Notes: a model not told the origin generated them from the sequence alone. DNA of 19,880 nt from Rickettsiales bacterium (GCA_023262945.1 JALQXY010000074.1:1-19880); one strand, 5' to 3'; numbered from the stretch's first letter, positions 6,640 to 15,717 are shown. Numbers and translations: made by a program.

Positions 6640-8040
6640 ATGTTTAAAAATTTTTTTACAAAAAAGATAATGAGGAATTTAAAAATATTTATCATAGTAA
6701 TTATTGGTACCTTTATTGGCTTTCTATCGTCAACTTCTTTGTCTCAAATAAAAATCAAGCAATTAGAAGTAGATGAAAATCTTGGTAAAATTGATGACAA
6801 TGATCCAGAATACGCTAATGGTAGATTTTTGGCAGAAATTATTCTTCGCGTCAAAAAAGATTATGTCGACGAAAAAGATGATAAATATATTCATCAAGCT
6901 GCTGCTAGTGGATTATTATCTTCTTTGGATCCTCACTCATCTTATTTAAATCAAGAAAATCTACAAGAAATGCAGACCCAAACTAAGGGAGAGTTTGGTG
7001 GTCTTGGTATTGAGATTACCTCAGAAATGTCAGCAGTTAAAGTTGTTGCCGCTCTAGAAGGTACTCCGGCACAAGAGGCTGGGATAAAAACTGGTGATTT
7101 TATTATTAAAGTTGATGATGAAAATATAGTTGGGTTGTCATTAACTGACGCCGTGAAGAAAATGCGTGGCAAACCTGGTACCAAAGCCAAGATAACTCTA
7201 TTGCGTCAAGGAGAAAGAGAGCCTTTAGAAAAAATCATTAGACGTGAAATAATTAAAGTTGATGCTGTAAAATCAGCGTTATTTAATGATGTACTATATG
7301 TAAAGATAAATACTTTTTCGCAGCAAGCATATAGCGGCTTAGAAAAAGAGATTAACAAATTAAAAGAAAAACTTGGCGATATAAAGCCACGTGGTCTTGT
7401 GTTAGATTTGCGCAATAATCCTGGCGGTTTATTAGATGAAGCGATAAAAATCAGTGATGCTTTTTTAGATAAAGGCAAAATGATTGTATCTATTAAAGGT
7501 AGATCTAAAGATTCTAAAAAAGAATATTTTGATGAAAATGATGAATCTCTATTAAAAGATCTTCCTATAGCTTTATTAATAAACGAAGGCTCTGCCTCTG
7601 CATCTGAAATTGTGGCAGGTGCTTTGCAAGATAATAATAGAGCCATTATAATGGGTAAAAAGTCTTTTGGGAAAGGATCGGTGCAAACCGTTATTCCTTT
7701 AAAAGAGGGAAGGCTAGGGGCTATCCGTTTAACAACTTCTTTATATTACACTCCAAGTGGTAAATCGATACAAGCTCATGGTATAGAGCCAAATATTGAA
7801 ATTGAAACAGCTAAGCTAGAGATTCAAGATAATAAAAACGTATCTTCAGAATCTGAATTGAATGGCCATATTGAGGTTAAATTAAAAGAAGCTTTATTGG
7901 AATCAAAAAAAGATAAAAATATTGAGGATGATAATATAAAAATTTATAATGAAGATTATCAATTGGCGCGTGCAATAGATTTAATCAGGGGTGTAAGTGT
8001 ATATAATGCCTCATTGAATAAAAAAGTCTTAATCCCTTAA
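6640..8040 (+). CDS. ctpA: C-terminal processing protease, S41 family (CtpA/Prc type)
   Basis: It cleaves periplasmic or membrane proteins near their C-termini. The 466 residues contain an N-terminal membrane anchor or signal (13-35), an S41 N-terminal region with the SSLDPHSSYL signature (94-103), a PDZ domain (about 118-190, GGLGIEI and GTPAQEAGIKTGD), and the catalytic core. The Ser/Lys dyad is visible: Ser320 in EGSASASEIVAGALQD and Lys345 in SFGKGSVQT, 25 residues apart as in Prc and plant CtpA. Supporting residues Glu323 and Gln349 are present, and LDLRNNPGG lies at 255-263. Met11 is a possible alternative start. The SurA-like gene follows after 38 bases, making a periplasmic quality-control pair. 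Confidence 0.93.
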   Translation: MFKNFFTKKIMRNLKIFIIVIIGTFIGFLSSTSLSQIKIKQLEVDENLGKIDDNDPEYANGRFLAEIILRVKKDYVDEKDDKYIHQAAASGLLSSLDPHSSYLNQENLQEMQTQTKGEFGGLGIEITSEMSAVKVVAALEGTPAQEAGIKTGDFIIKVDDENIVGLSLTDAVKKMRGKPGTKAKITLLRQGEREPLEKIIRREIIKVDAVKSALFNDVLYVKINTFSQQAYSGLEKEINKLKEKLGDIKPRGLVLDLRNNPGGLLDEAIKISDAFLDKGKMIVSIKGRSKDSKKEYFDENDESLLKDLPIALLINEGSASASEIVAGALQDNNRAIIMGKKSFGKGSVQTVIPLKEGRLGAIRLTTSLYYTPSGKSIQAHGIEPNIEIETAKLEIQDNKNVSSESELNGHIEVKLKEALLESKKDKNIEDDNIKIYNEDYQLARAIDLIRGVSVYNASLNKKVLIP

Positions 8041-8078
8041 AAATTCAATTTTTGAATTCTTAAATTTACCTTTATGTA

Positions 8079-9014
8079 ATGAGACTCCATTTCTCTTTAT
8101 TTATAATTTTATTTTTTATTTTTTGCCACGAATCTCTTGCCGCTGATAATGTAATGCAAGATTATATTGTGGCAAAGGTTAATAAAGATGTTGTAACTGA
8201 TCGTGAACTAAAGAATCGAATTAAATTCTTTTATTTAATGGCTGGCTTGAAATTAGAACCCAATCAAAACGACAAGGTAATTAAAAATGCTATTTTAAGT
8301 AAAATCATAGAAGAATTGCTAATCAAGCAAGATGCTAAAAAAATAGGCCTAGAAATATCTCAAATTGATTTAGATAACGGTGCAGAAATCATATCTTTGT
8401 CTCAGGGTTATGAGGTGTCAAAGATAAAAAATATACTGAAAAAAAATAATATCAATTTTTCTATCTTTTTAGAGCAGGTAAGTGCAGAAATTTTATGGTC
8501 TAAAATTATTGCTAATAAGATTACTCCAACAATATCTATATCTAATCTTGAGATAAAAGAGATGATGAAAAGAGCTGATTTGATCAAAGAGCAAAAAATA
8601 TTCAAAATATCCGAAATATCAATTATCAATAAAGATGAGAATAGCGAAGTGTTTATTAATAAATTATATGATGAGTTAATTCTGGGGGGTAGTTTTGATG
8701 AAATAGCGCGCAATTTTTCTCAGAGTTATGATATAGAAAAGGGTGCTGAAATAGGCTGGGTTGATAAAATAAAAATTAATCAAAATATTTACAATATCAT
8801 TGCCAATTTAAGAGTGGGTCAATTTTCTAAGCCTGTCAAAATTGGCAATAGCTATCGTATTTTCAAAATGCTGGATATTAAATATAAAGAAAATATCAAA
8901 GAAGAGGACTTGCAAAGAATAGAATCTTATATAACTCAAAATAAGATAAAATTAAAAAGCAAAGCTTATCTGTTAAAATTAAAAAGAGATGCCTTTATTG
9001 AGATTTTGATGTAA
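8079..9014 (+). CDS. surA: Periplasmic peptidyl-prolyl isomerase/chaperone, SurA-like
   Basis: It is a likely periplasmic chaperone for outer-membrane proteins. An N-terminal signal peptide ends near ESLA-A (cleavage around residue 21 or 22). Residues about 28-150 match the SurA N-terminal helical domain (VAKVNKDVVTDRELKNRI). Residues about 172-268 form a single parvulin-type rotamase domain (FDEIARNFSQS, GAEIGWVD, LRVGQFSKPVKIGNSYRIFKM). At 311 residues it is shorter than E. coli SurA (about 430) because there is only one parvulin domain. It is the last gene of the cluster and ends 8 bases from the convergent lipoprotein gene. A general PpiC-type isomerase is the alternative name; SurA is favoured by the N-terminal domain. 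Confidence 0.85.
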   Translation: MRLHFSLFIILFFIFCHESLAADNVMQDYIVAKVNKDVVTDRELKNRIKFFYLMAGLKLEPNQNDKVIKNAILSKIIEELLIKQDAKKIGLEISQIDLDNGAEIISLSQGYEVSKIKNILKKNNINFSIFLEQVSAEILWSKIIANKITPTISISNLEIKEMMKRADLIKEQKIFKISEISIINKDENSEVFINKLYDELILGGSFDEIARNFSQSYDIEKGAEIGWVDKIKINQNIYNIIANLRVGQFSKPVKIGNSYRIFKMLDIKYKENIKEEDLQRIESYITQNKIKLKSKAYLLKLKRDAFIEILM

Positions 9015-9022
9015 ATAATTTT

Positions 9023-9847
9023 TTATAAAGGATTAGAGTTTTTTACGTTTATTTTTAATTCATAAAACTCGATCGGGGCAATCTTTATTGGCAATTTATT
9101 TAGATTTTTAATAAAATCTAAATCAAGATTGTTAACCAATGCTGATTCTTGATAATCTGGATATTGTGTAATTTTGATATCTGGCTTAAATGATCTTTTT
9201 TTATTCATAATATCTGATTCGTATTTATTTATTCCTAAATCCTTGAGATCCTCTTCTTTTTGTTTTACTTTGTCGTTAGGTTCTTTTATAGCAAAAACAT
9301 AGCTACCTATATTATAAATTGACTTAGAATCCTCTAATCTTAGATAAGATTTTGCAGTAATTTGATAGCTAGTAACCAATTCCCCATTGTTTTTAATGTA
9401 GTATTCGGACTTATTTAAATTTTGTTGTAATTTATATTTATTATGGCATTTAAAGCCGTAAATATAAGCGTCTTTACCTGAAACTTTGATAGCAAAATAG
9501 CCCTTATAAATATTGCTATAATTACCTTTATTAGGAAAACCATCAACTTCAATAAGGCTAGAATTTGCTATTGATGAGCGATCTTTATAAAAATCATTAT
9601 TATCACGAATTATAATTTGACATTGATTAGCAATATCTTGATTTGGACTTGATATTCCGCCAACTTCGTCAATTATTTTAATTTTACCGATAATTATATT
9701 TTCGTTATTTTGCAAAAAATGAGTTTTATATTGGTGTATTTTAACGCCTCTTATTGGATTTCCTTCAATAATTTTGATTGCGCAAGAAGAGCAAATGATT
9801 AGCAAAAAAGATAAAAAGAGTAATTTAGTTTTTTTTAAGAAAACCAT
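9023..9847 (-). CDS. Hypothetical lipoprotein
   Basis: A protein of about 274 residues with a strong lipoprotein signal (MVFLKKTKLLFLSFLLIICS, then SC). The ATG at 9847 is preferred because it gives a standard basic n-region. The frame also allows a TTG start at 9868, seven codons upstream, and neither start has a Shine-Dalgarno sequence. The mature part is rich in Asn, Lys, Ile and Tyr and looks beta-rich (KVSGKDAYIYGFKCHNKYKL); the C-terminal third is Lys/Asp-rich. No family is recognised. It lies 47 bases downstream of addB on the same strand and converges with the SurA-like gene. A periplasmic or outer-membrane location is likely; the function is unknown. Confidence 0.7.
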   Translation of the reverse strand: MVFLKKTKLLFLSFLLIICSSCAIKIIEGNPIRGVKIHQYKTHFLQNNENIIIGKIKIIDEVGGISSPNQDIANQCQIIIRDNNDFYKDRSSIANSSLIEVDGFPNKGNYSNIYKGYFAIKVSGKDAYIYGFKCHNKYKLQQNLNKSEYYIKNNGELVTSYQITAKSYLRLEDSKSIYNIGSYVFAIKEPNDKVKQKEEDLKDLGINKYESDIMNKKRSFKPDIKITQYPDYQESALVNNLDLDFIKNLNKLPIKIAPIEFYELKINVKNSNPL

Positions 9848-9894
9848 GGGTTTAGAGATAATTTTCAATCTTAGAATTTTATGTTTTTGCTTTT

Positions 9895-12741
9895 TTAATC
9901 TATTCTAGATAGATGCCAATAACAACCAATAGTGTCTTTATTGGTAGTTATAAATTTATTTTTTTCAATAAAAAAGTAATTTATAATTTTTTGTAGATTC
10001 TCTTTTGCACACTCTATTGTTTGAATCATTTCATCATGATTAACCATTAATTTGATGTTTTTATCTTCCGATATTGATATTTTCCAATATTTAAGAGCTT
10101 TAATCTGAGATAGATCTAATGTTAAAGATTCGGATTTGGATAGGGTCTCAACTGCAGCTAAGGCAGCTAATGTTAATTGAGATTCGATTCCAGAAGCTAC
10201 GCTTTTTTTTGTTGGAATGGTGCCAGTTTTATAATCTATAATTTGTAAATTATTATCTTTATCAATTATTATGCGATCAATTCTTCCAAGAATTTTTTGA
10301 TCTAAAATATAAGTTTCCACATCTAATTCTAGTAGATTTTTACAGTTAGAAAAATCTTCATTGTCTTTAATAAAATTTTTTATAATTTGGGGAAATTTTA
10401 TCCACCATAAAAATTTATCTTCTCGGCGCAAAAAATATTTGTTAAATATTGTTTTTGATTGAGATAAGAAATCATTTAATAAATCTGAATTAGATTTATT
10501 AATATAATTTTCTAACGCTTCGTGTATAAAGCTACCAAATTCAGCGAAACTCGGTTGATAATCAATATCCTTTAATTCATTTAGGCCTAGAATCTTTTTA
10601 GCAAAAATAAAATATGGGTTTTTAATTAACTTAGTACAATCAGTTATTGATAGATGATTTATATCAAAATAAAATTCTGTATATTTTTTTTGATTATTTT
10701 TAACTGGCTCTGATTCTTGTTTGCATACTGTAGATTCAGTGTTTAAATTATATTGATCGATTTTAATTAAAGATTTTTGACAAAATAAGTCAAATCTAAG
10801 CCACAAACAAGAAGCCTCAATTGCCTTATCATCCTTGGTTAAATGGCGTGAAATCACAACTTTTTTAGCTGCCAGATAATGACAAAAATCGTAAGCATTT
10901 TGGCCACTTTGCTTAAGATCATTATCTATACCAAGATCTTTTCTAACTTTGCGTCCTAGCCAATTTTCGCTAATTGATTTGGGAAAAATACCTTCATTCA
11001 GAGCTGCAATAATTACTACATCAAATTGCAATAGACGTGCTTCAATTGGCGATATTATATGAATCGGCAAGTCTGGATTAGTTTTTTGAAAATAATAAAT
11101 CTGATTAACAAGATATTTAAATATTGATTGAAATTCACTAAATTCACAAAAAAAATCTTTTTCATTTTTAAGATTTTCGATAAATTCAAATATTTCTAAT
11201 CCAGCTTCTTGAGAAGATATTAAATCAAGCCAAGATTTATTGGTTATTTTCTCTAAAGCGGTGATCAAAGATTTAATGTGACTTGAAAAGCCTTTATTTT
11301 GATTTTGTAGAAAAATTTCTATATCGCTACAAAATTCATTAAAGAATTCTATTAAGCTACTATCGCCATGCTTTTCTAGCTTATCTTTAACGCCATTTAT
11401 CTTGTCATCAATTCTGCTGCTACGCAAAATTTCTAACTCAAATGTTTCTAATAATTTTTGATTGTTGCAATAACGACTTAAGGGATTTTTAATTATTGAT
11501 AAAAAGCTATGAGAATTAAAATTAGAGCTACAGAAGTCGATTATTAAAAATAAAAAATTAACTATTGAACTGTTACTAATAGATATGGATTCGCTGCAAT
11601 TAAAGTTGATATTTTTTAATCTTAGCTGCTGATTTATAAGATTAGAAATTTGCGAATCATTAACTATGATAGCAATTTTTTGCTGTTTTTGTGACTCTAA
11701 AATAGCTATTTTAGAGATTATTTTTGCTTCATCAAAGATATTCTTAGCCTCTATTTTATAGAAGTTATTTTGCAAATCATTGATAAAATTTTGTTCTTTA
11801 GGATAATTCCACTGCTGTATTTCTTCTATATTTAAAAATATTTGCCTGACCAAATCAGTTCTTTTTTTAGAGGTGAGTAAAAATTTATCATTTTCTAAAT
11901 TAAATATATCTTTGGGCAGAATATTTAGAAAATTCACAAGTTGATTAAGAAAAAACTGAGGATGATTTTGTGGTATTTTCGATTCTAGCCAAAAACCACT
12001 TAGAACTATTTGCGCTTCTGAATTTTTAATAGCAGCTTTAATCAATTTTTTTACAACATGACTACTAGCGGTTGAGCCTGCAATAATCAGAGGTTTTTTT
12101 AATTTTTCTTGATCAAGAAAATCGGCTAATTTGGATATTTTTAGATTAGAAAAAGAGCTTTCGAGTAATATCTTATCTTTTATTAAAGAATTTTTTATTT
12201 GAAAATAAAAATTCTTTAAAAATTCAACGGTGATTTGGCGATGAGAAGATAAGTCGGAATCATCTATTTTGTCAAAATCTTTTATATCAATCCCTTCTCT
12301 TTCAATTTGTGCAAATATATTGCGTAAATTATCAGCAATTTTAAGAGATTGATAGAAATTATTATTAACGGCAAATATTTTTATTTTTTGAACTTGCCTA
12401 GCTATATAAAATAATTCATCTATTCCTTTTAGAGCTTTACAATTCAATATTTGGTCGATAGTATTTTCAATATCTTTTTGATTTTGCTGGCAAAAAGATT
12501 TATCGCTAAAAAGAAAAATAAAATCTTCATAATTAATATCAGCAATTGCTTTTATTCTTGGCATTAAAGAAGCGTGATGCTGTTTGGCAAAGATTTTTTG
12601 CAACTGACGACAAGACCTTCTGCTAGGCAGAAAGATGGTTAAATTGGCAATATCATTGCTATGTTTTTTTACAGCGATGTCATATAATGTCTGGCAAAAG
12701 TCATAATTGATTGGGATATTAAATATACTGGCTTTTTTCAT
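9895..12741 (-). CDS. addB: Double-strand break repair protein AddB (alphaproteobacterial type)
   Basis: AddB is the second subunit of the AddAB helicase-nuclease, which processes DNA ends for RecA-dependent repair. The 948 residues begin with the AddB pattern (NLTIFLPSRRSCRQLQKIF at 33-51). The region near 563-600 (SPIEARLLQFDVVIIAALNE, then GIFP and NWLGRKVR) is characteristic of AddB. The C-terminal RecB-type PD-(D/E)XK nuclease is intact: His740 in GSFIHEALE, Asp822 in GRIDRI, Asp836 and Lys838 in DYKTG, and Gln855 in SQLTLAALAA. NPYFIFAKKILGL (708-720) precedes it. There is no C-terminal Cys cluster as in the Firmicute AddB iron-sulphur site. AddA is usually adjacent but is absent on both sides here. 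Confidence 0.92.
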   Translation of the reverse strand: MKKASIFNIPINYDFCQTLYDIAVKKHSNDIANLTIFLPSRRSCRQLQKIFAKQHHASLMPRIKAIADINYEDFIFLFSDKSFCQQNQKDIENTIDQILNCKALKGIDELFYIARQVQKIKIFAVNNNFYQSLKIADNLRNIFAQIEREGIDIKDFDKIDDSDLSSHRQITVEFLKNFYFQIKNSLIKDKILLESSFSNLKISKLADFLDQEKLKKPLIIAGSTASSHVVKKLIKAAIKNSEAQIVLSGFWLESKIPQNHPQFFLNQLVNFLNILPKDIFNLENDKFLLTSKKRTDLVRQIFLNIEEIQQWNYPKEQNFINDLQNNFYKIEAKNIFDEAKIISKIAILESQKQQKIAIIVNDSQISNLINQQLRLKNINFNCSESISISNSSIVNFLFLIIDFCSSNFNSHSFLSIIKNPLSRYCNNQKLLETFELEILRSSRIDDKINGVKDKLEKHGDSSLIEFFNEFCSDIEIFLQNQNKGFSSHIKSLITALEKITNKSWLDLISSQEAGLEIFEFIENLKNEKDFFCEFSEFQSIFKYLVNQIYYFQKTNPDLPIHIISPIEARLLQFDVVIIAALNEGIFPKSISENWLGRKVRKDLGIDNDLKQSGQNAYDFCHYLAAKKVVISRHLTKDDKAIEASCLWLRFDLFCQKSLIKIDQYNLNTESTVCKQESEPVKNNQKKYTEFYFDINHLSITDCTKLIKNPYFIFAKKILGLNELKDIDYQPSFAEFGSFIHEALENYINKSNSDLLNDFLSQSKTIFNKYFLRREDKFLWWIKFPQIIKNFIKDNEDFSNCKNLLELDVETYILDQKILGRIDRIIIDKDNNLQIIDYKTGTIPTKKSVASGIESQLTLAALAAVETLSKSESLTLDLSQIKALKYWKISISEDKNIKLMVNHDEMIQTIECAKENLQKIINYFFIEKNKFITTNKDTIGCYWHLSRID

Positions 12742-12923
12742 TATTTTAAAAAATTGAGATTTCAGCTATAAGAAGATGCTAAAGAGTATAAAGACTTCAT
12801 ATTTTTTATATATTTTTTATCTAAAAATCATCAATTTTTAATTGCTTTTTTTAATAAATTAACTTTGCTAATCGTTTTATTCAAAGGGTTAATAAAATAC
12901 TAAATATATTATTAGATTATTAG

Positions 12924-14186
12924 ATGAAAATTTTAGTTTTAGGGGCTGGTGTTATTGGCGTTAGTAGTGCTTACTATTTAGCTAAAGCTGGTCATGATGT
13001 TACTGTGATTGAAGAAAATAGCAAAACAGCTCAAGGATGCTCTTTAGCTAATGGCGGTCAATTGAGTTTTGCTCATGTTGAGAATTGGTCATCTTCTTTA
13101 TCTTTGATGTCATTAGTAAAGAGATTAATCTTGAAACAATCTAATATCTCAATTAGCAATTTAAAAGATAAGAATTTTATATCATGGCTTCTATCTCTAT
13201 TATCTAATTCTTGTGGCAAAAAATCATATAAAAATAGCCGTAATCTTTATCGTATATCAACATTAAGTCGTGAATTATTCGGCAAAATAATTGCAGAAGA
13301 AAATATAGAATTTAATTTTAATAATAGCGGTATTTTGCACTTCTTTAGAACCGAAAAAGAGCTTAGTAAGGCCATCAATCATGCAAAAAATCTTGATTTA
13401 CTAGATAAAGAAGTTATTATTCTTAATCCCAATCAATGCTTGGAGAAAGAGCCTACTTTACAAAAACTTCATCAAGACAATAAGTTAGCTGGAGGTCTTT
13501 TTTACAAAAATGACGCTTGTGGAGATTGTGCTAAATTTGTAGAAAATTTAACCAAAATATGTCAAAAAAAATATAATGTTAAATTTGAATTTAACACTAA
13601 AGTAAAAAATATTCTTACTAATTACAAAAAAATAACTGGTATCAATACTTCAAAACAAGTATTTACAGCAGATCATTATGTTTATGCTTTAGGTTTTTAT
13701 GGCATGAATTTACTTAAAGGCATTAAAATTGATCCTAAAATTTATCCAGCAAAAGGTCATAGTGTTTCGTTTCAACAAGATTCTTCTCATAATACTCCTC
13801 AAATTGGCTTAACCGACAGTAAAAATAAAATAGTCTATAGTAAGATAGGCGATGTTTTTCGTAGCGCTGGTACAATTGATTTAAATAACAATAAAAATAT
13901 TGTAGATAATAATAAAATTTCTTTTCTAAAAAAAGTTACTAATGATAATTTTTTGAGTTATGGATCTATAATAGAAGATAGTCAATGGTCTGGCATCAGA
14001 CCTTTTAGGGCAAATTCATTGCCAGTTATTTGTAATGTCAAAAAATATGGCAATTTATCTTTAAATTCAGGGCATGGCTCTTTAGGCTGGACTTTATCTT
14101 TAGCATCGGGGAAAATCATAAGTGATATTATCGATAGCAAACTTCCTGATAAATTTGATTTTTTGGAAAAAGAAAAAATTAACTAA
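12924..14186 (+). CDS. dadA: D-amino acid dehydrogenase (DadA-type FAD oxidoreductase)
   Basis: It probably oxidises D-amino acids such as D-alanine to 2-oxo acids, passing electrons to the respiratory chain at the inner face of the membrane. The 420 residues match DadA length. The FAD-binding loop is GAGVIG (7-12) with the acidic end of beta 2 at Glu30. The DadA signature NGGQLSF is at 43-49 (NAGQ in most members). The C-terminal SGHGSLGWTLSLASG (382-396) matches the GHGxLGWT segment that closes the FAD site. It starts 182 bases from the divergent addB gene and ends 3 bases before the phosphatase gene, so it leads a three-gene operon. Substrate range cannot be read from the sequence; other DAO-family oxidases are possible but less likely. 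Confidence 0.85.
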   Translation: MKILVLGAGVIGVSSAYYLAKAGHDVTVIEENSKTAQGCSLANGGQLSFAHVENWSSSLSLMSLVKRLILKQSNISISNLKDKNFISWLLSLLSNSCGKKSYKNSRNLYRISTLSRELFGKIIAEENIEFNFNNSGILHFFRTEKELSKAINHAKNLDLLDKEVIILNPNQCLEKEPTLQKLHQDNKLAGGLFYKNDACGDCAKFVENLTKICQKKYNVKFEFNTKVKNILTNYKKITGINTSKQVFTADHYVYALGFYGMNLLKGIKIDPKIYPAKGHSVSFQQDSSHNTPQIGLTDSKNKIVYSKIGDVFRSAGTIDLNNNKNIVDNNKISFLKKVTNDNFLSYGSIIEDSQWSGIRPFRANSLPVICNVKKYGNLSLNSGHGSLGWTLSLASGKIISDIIDSKLPDKFDFLEKEKIN

Positions 14187-14189
14187 ATT

Positions 14190-14687
14190 ATGAAAATATT
14201 ATTTATTTGTACTGGCAACATTTGTCGTTCACCTACTGCAGAAGCAATAGCTCGTCAAAAAGCAATAATTTACGGAGTGGGTGAAGAGTTTATTTTTGAT
14301 TCTGCGGGTATTAATAGTATACATAGTGGAGAAAGTCCAGATCCAAGAGCGGTTGAAGTTGGTGAAAAATACTGCATATCTTTTGATGGCATAAAATCGC
14401 GTCAAATACAAGAGCAAGATTTTGCTAAATTTGACCTAATATTGGCAATGGCAAAAAATCATTACGATAATGTCTTAAAAATATGTCCAAAACAATATCA
14501 AAATAAAGTACATCTTTTGCTTCAATATTGCCAAGTTGAAAACAAGCATAATGATGAAGTTTATGATCCATATTACAAAGGAAAAGAAGGCTTTGAAGAG
14601 GTTTTTCATTTAATTGATGACGCAATAACCAATCTTTTTGAAGAAAGAAGAAATGAAGATTATCTAAATAAAAATCAAAATGCGTAA
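14190..14687 (+). CDS. Low-molecular-weight protein tyrosine phosphatase
   Basis: A cytoplasmic phosphatase that hydrolyses phosphotyrosine or related substrates through a cysteinyl-phosphate intermediate. The P-loop CTGNICRSPTAE lies at 7-18 (nucleophile Cys7, second Cys12, Arg13, Ser14). The general-acid loop is EVYDPYY with Asp126-Pro127. FDSAGINSIHSGESPDPRAV (36-55) is also a family landmark. The 165-residue length is normal. It lies 3 bases after dadA, and its last 8 bases overlap the start of the prepilin-lectin gene, so all three are probably translated from one transcript. The C-terminal Asn/Glu/Lys-rich tail is slightly longer than usual. No cognate tyrosine kinase is seen nearby. 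Confidence 0.93.
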   Translation: MKILFICTGNICRSPTAEAIARQKAIIYGVGEEFIFDSAGINSIHSGESPDPRAVEVGEKYCISFDGIKSRQIQEQDFAKFDLILAMAKNHYDNVLKICPKQYQNKVHLLLQYCQVENKHNDEVYDPYYKGKEGFEEVFHLIDDAITNLFEERRNEDYLNKNQNA

Positions 14688-15582
14688 AGCCTTTGCAATT
14701 ATTGAGCTTTCTATAGCGCTTATTATATCTTTTGTTGTTGTTCTAAGTATTATAAATGGTAGTAATGCTATTTATAAAAAAATACAAACAATAGGTTCTA
14801 ATCCAAAAGGAAATACAGAGGAAGCGGTAAATATACTACCAGCAACAATAAGCAATTTAAGGTTATGGCTTGATGCGCAAAATGTAAATAGTTTTGCTGA
14901 AGAAGAGAGGTCTTATGGTTCTAGTATTAGTAAATGGCAAGGGCTAAATCCTGCAGATCCATCGCAAGTTCAGGCTGATTTTACGCAATCAAATCAATCT
15001 TATAAGCCATTATATGCTGAAAATGGTATTAATAACCTGCCTTCACTTTTTTTTGATGGCGTGAATGATTATTTAAAATCTTATAATCCTGACAATGATA
15101 TATATTCGACCAATGACGGTATAACTATTTTCATAGTTGTAGAGCCTCATTCAACAACTAATGACTCAAAATTTGTTTTTGATTTTGGTTTTGTTGGTAA
15201 CACGGGTTACGGTATTTACATGAATGGCTTGGAAACTTTCTGTTATTCTCCGCTAAATTATGGAGGTGTTGCAGTAAGGCAACTTTACGATAGTTTTGAG
15301 AAAGGAACCATTGCATCATGCAATATTAAATTTCAAGATAAAATAAGTCTTTATGTGGATGGTCAATTAATTGATTCATCTTCTATAAGTTTATCTAAAA
15401 TAACTTCAGACGAGATCACTGAATATTACAATATGACTGTAGGTTATGTAGCAAAAGGTGGAAATAGTACCAGATTTTTTCAAGGTTATATTGGTGAAAT
15501 TATAATTTATGATCGTTCCTTAACTCCTTCGGAGCAACAATCAGTTGAGCAATATTTATCTCAAAAGTGGGGCATTAATTAA
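14680..15582 (+). CDS. Prepilin-like protein with LamG/ConA-like lectin domain
   Basis: A 300-residue secreted or pilus-associated protein. The first 30 residues resemble a class III type IV prepilin N-terminus: a short basic leader (MRKA), then FAIIELSIALIISFVVVLSI, with Glu at position +5 of the mature form. The predicted cleavage is Ala4|Phe5, with Ala in place of the usual Gly at -1. Residues about 58-300 form a LamG/ConA-like beta-sandwich: LRLWLDAQN at the start, NLPSLFFDGVNDYL (119-132), ISLYVDGQLIDSS (222-234), and GEIIIYDRSLTPSEQQSVEQ (272-291) at the end. These folds often bind sugars or proteins. It overlaps the phosphatase gene by 8 bases. No pilus assembly gene is in the window. 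A ligand cannot be inferred. Confidence 0.8.
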   Translation: MRKAFAIIELSIALIISFVVVLSIINGSNAIYKKIQTIGSNPKGNTEEAVNILPATISNLRLWLDAQNVNSFAEEERSYGSSISKWQGLNPADPSQVQADFTQSNQSYKPLYAENGINNLPSLFFDGVNDYLKSYNPDNDIYSTNDGITIFIVVEPHSTTNDSKFVFDFGFVGNTGYGIYMNGLETFCYSPLNYGGVAVRQLYDSFEKGTIASCNIKFQDKISLYVDGQLIDSSSISLSKITSDEITEYYNMTVGYVAKGGNSTRFFQGYIGEIIIYDRSLTPSEQQSVEQYLSQKWGIN

Positions 15583-15611
15583 TATCATTTTCATAAATTA
15601 AACACCTAATT

Positions 15612-15717
15612 ATACCAATTCCCATCTAAAAATAAACAATATGACAAAATATTTTTAGCCAAAAAGATAAAGTCAGATTGTTTAGTTTTTATATGTTTTT
15701 TAGGTGAGAATTGGTAT
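15612..15717. repeat. MITE-like palindromic element (106 bases)
   Basis: ATACCAATTC at 15612-15621 pairs perfectly with GAATTGGTAT at 15708-15717, and pairing continues to about 22 bases with two mismatches. The left 45 bases match 5530-5574 (44 of 45). The right 67 bases, reverse-complemented, match 19807-19873 (66 of 67). The ends sit next to TA dinucleotides (TTA at right, TA at left), as would a TA target duplication, but this is not proven. There is no ORF. It lies between the lectin gene stop and mdh. Confidence 0.75.

Noticed and set aside
6951..7646. Two minus-strand frames opposite ctpA
   Set aside because: They lie wholly inside the well-supported S41 protease frame and show no domain, so they are shadows of the coding strand.
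9848..9868. TTG start of the lipoprotein seven codons upstream of the ATG
   Set aside because: Seven extra residues precede a good lipoprotein signal and there is no Shine-Dalgarno sequence, so the ATG at 9847 was preferred. The TTG start remains possible.
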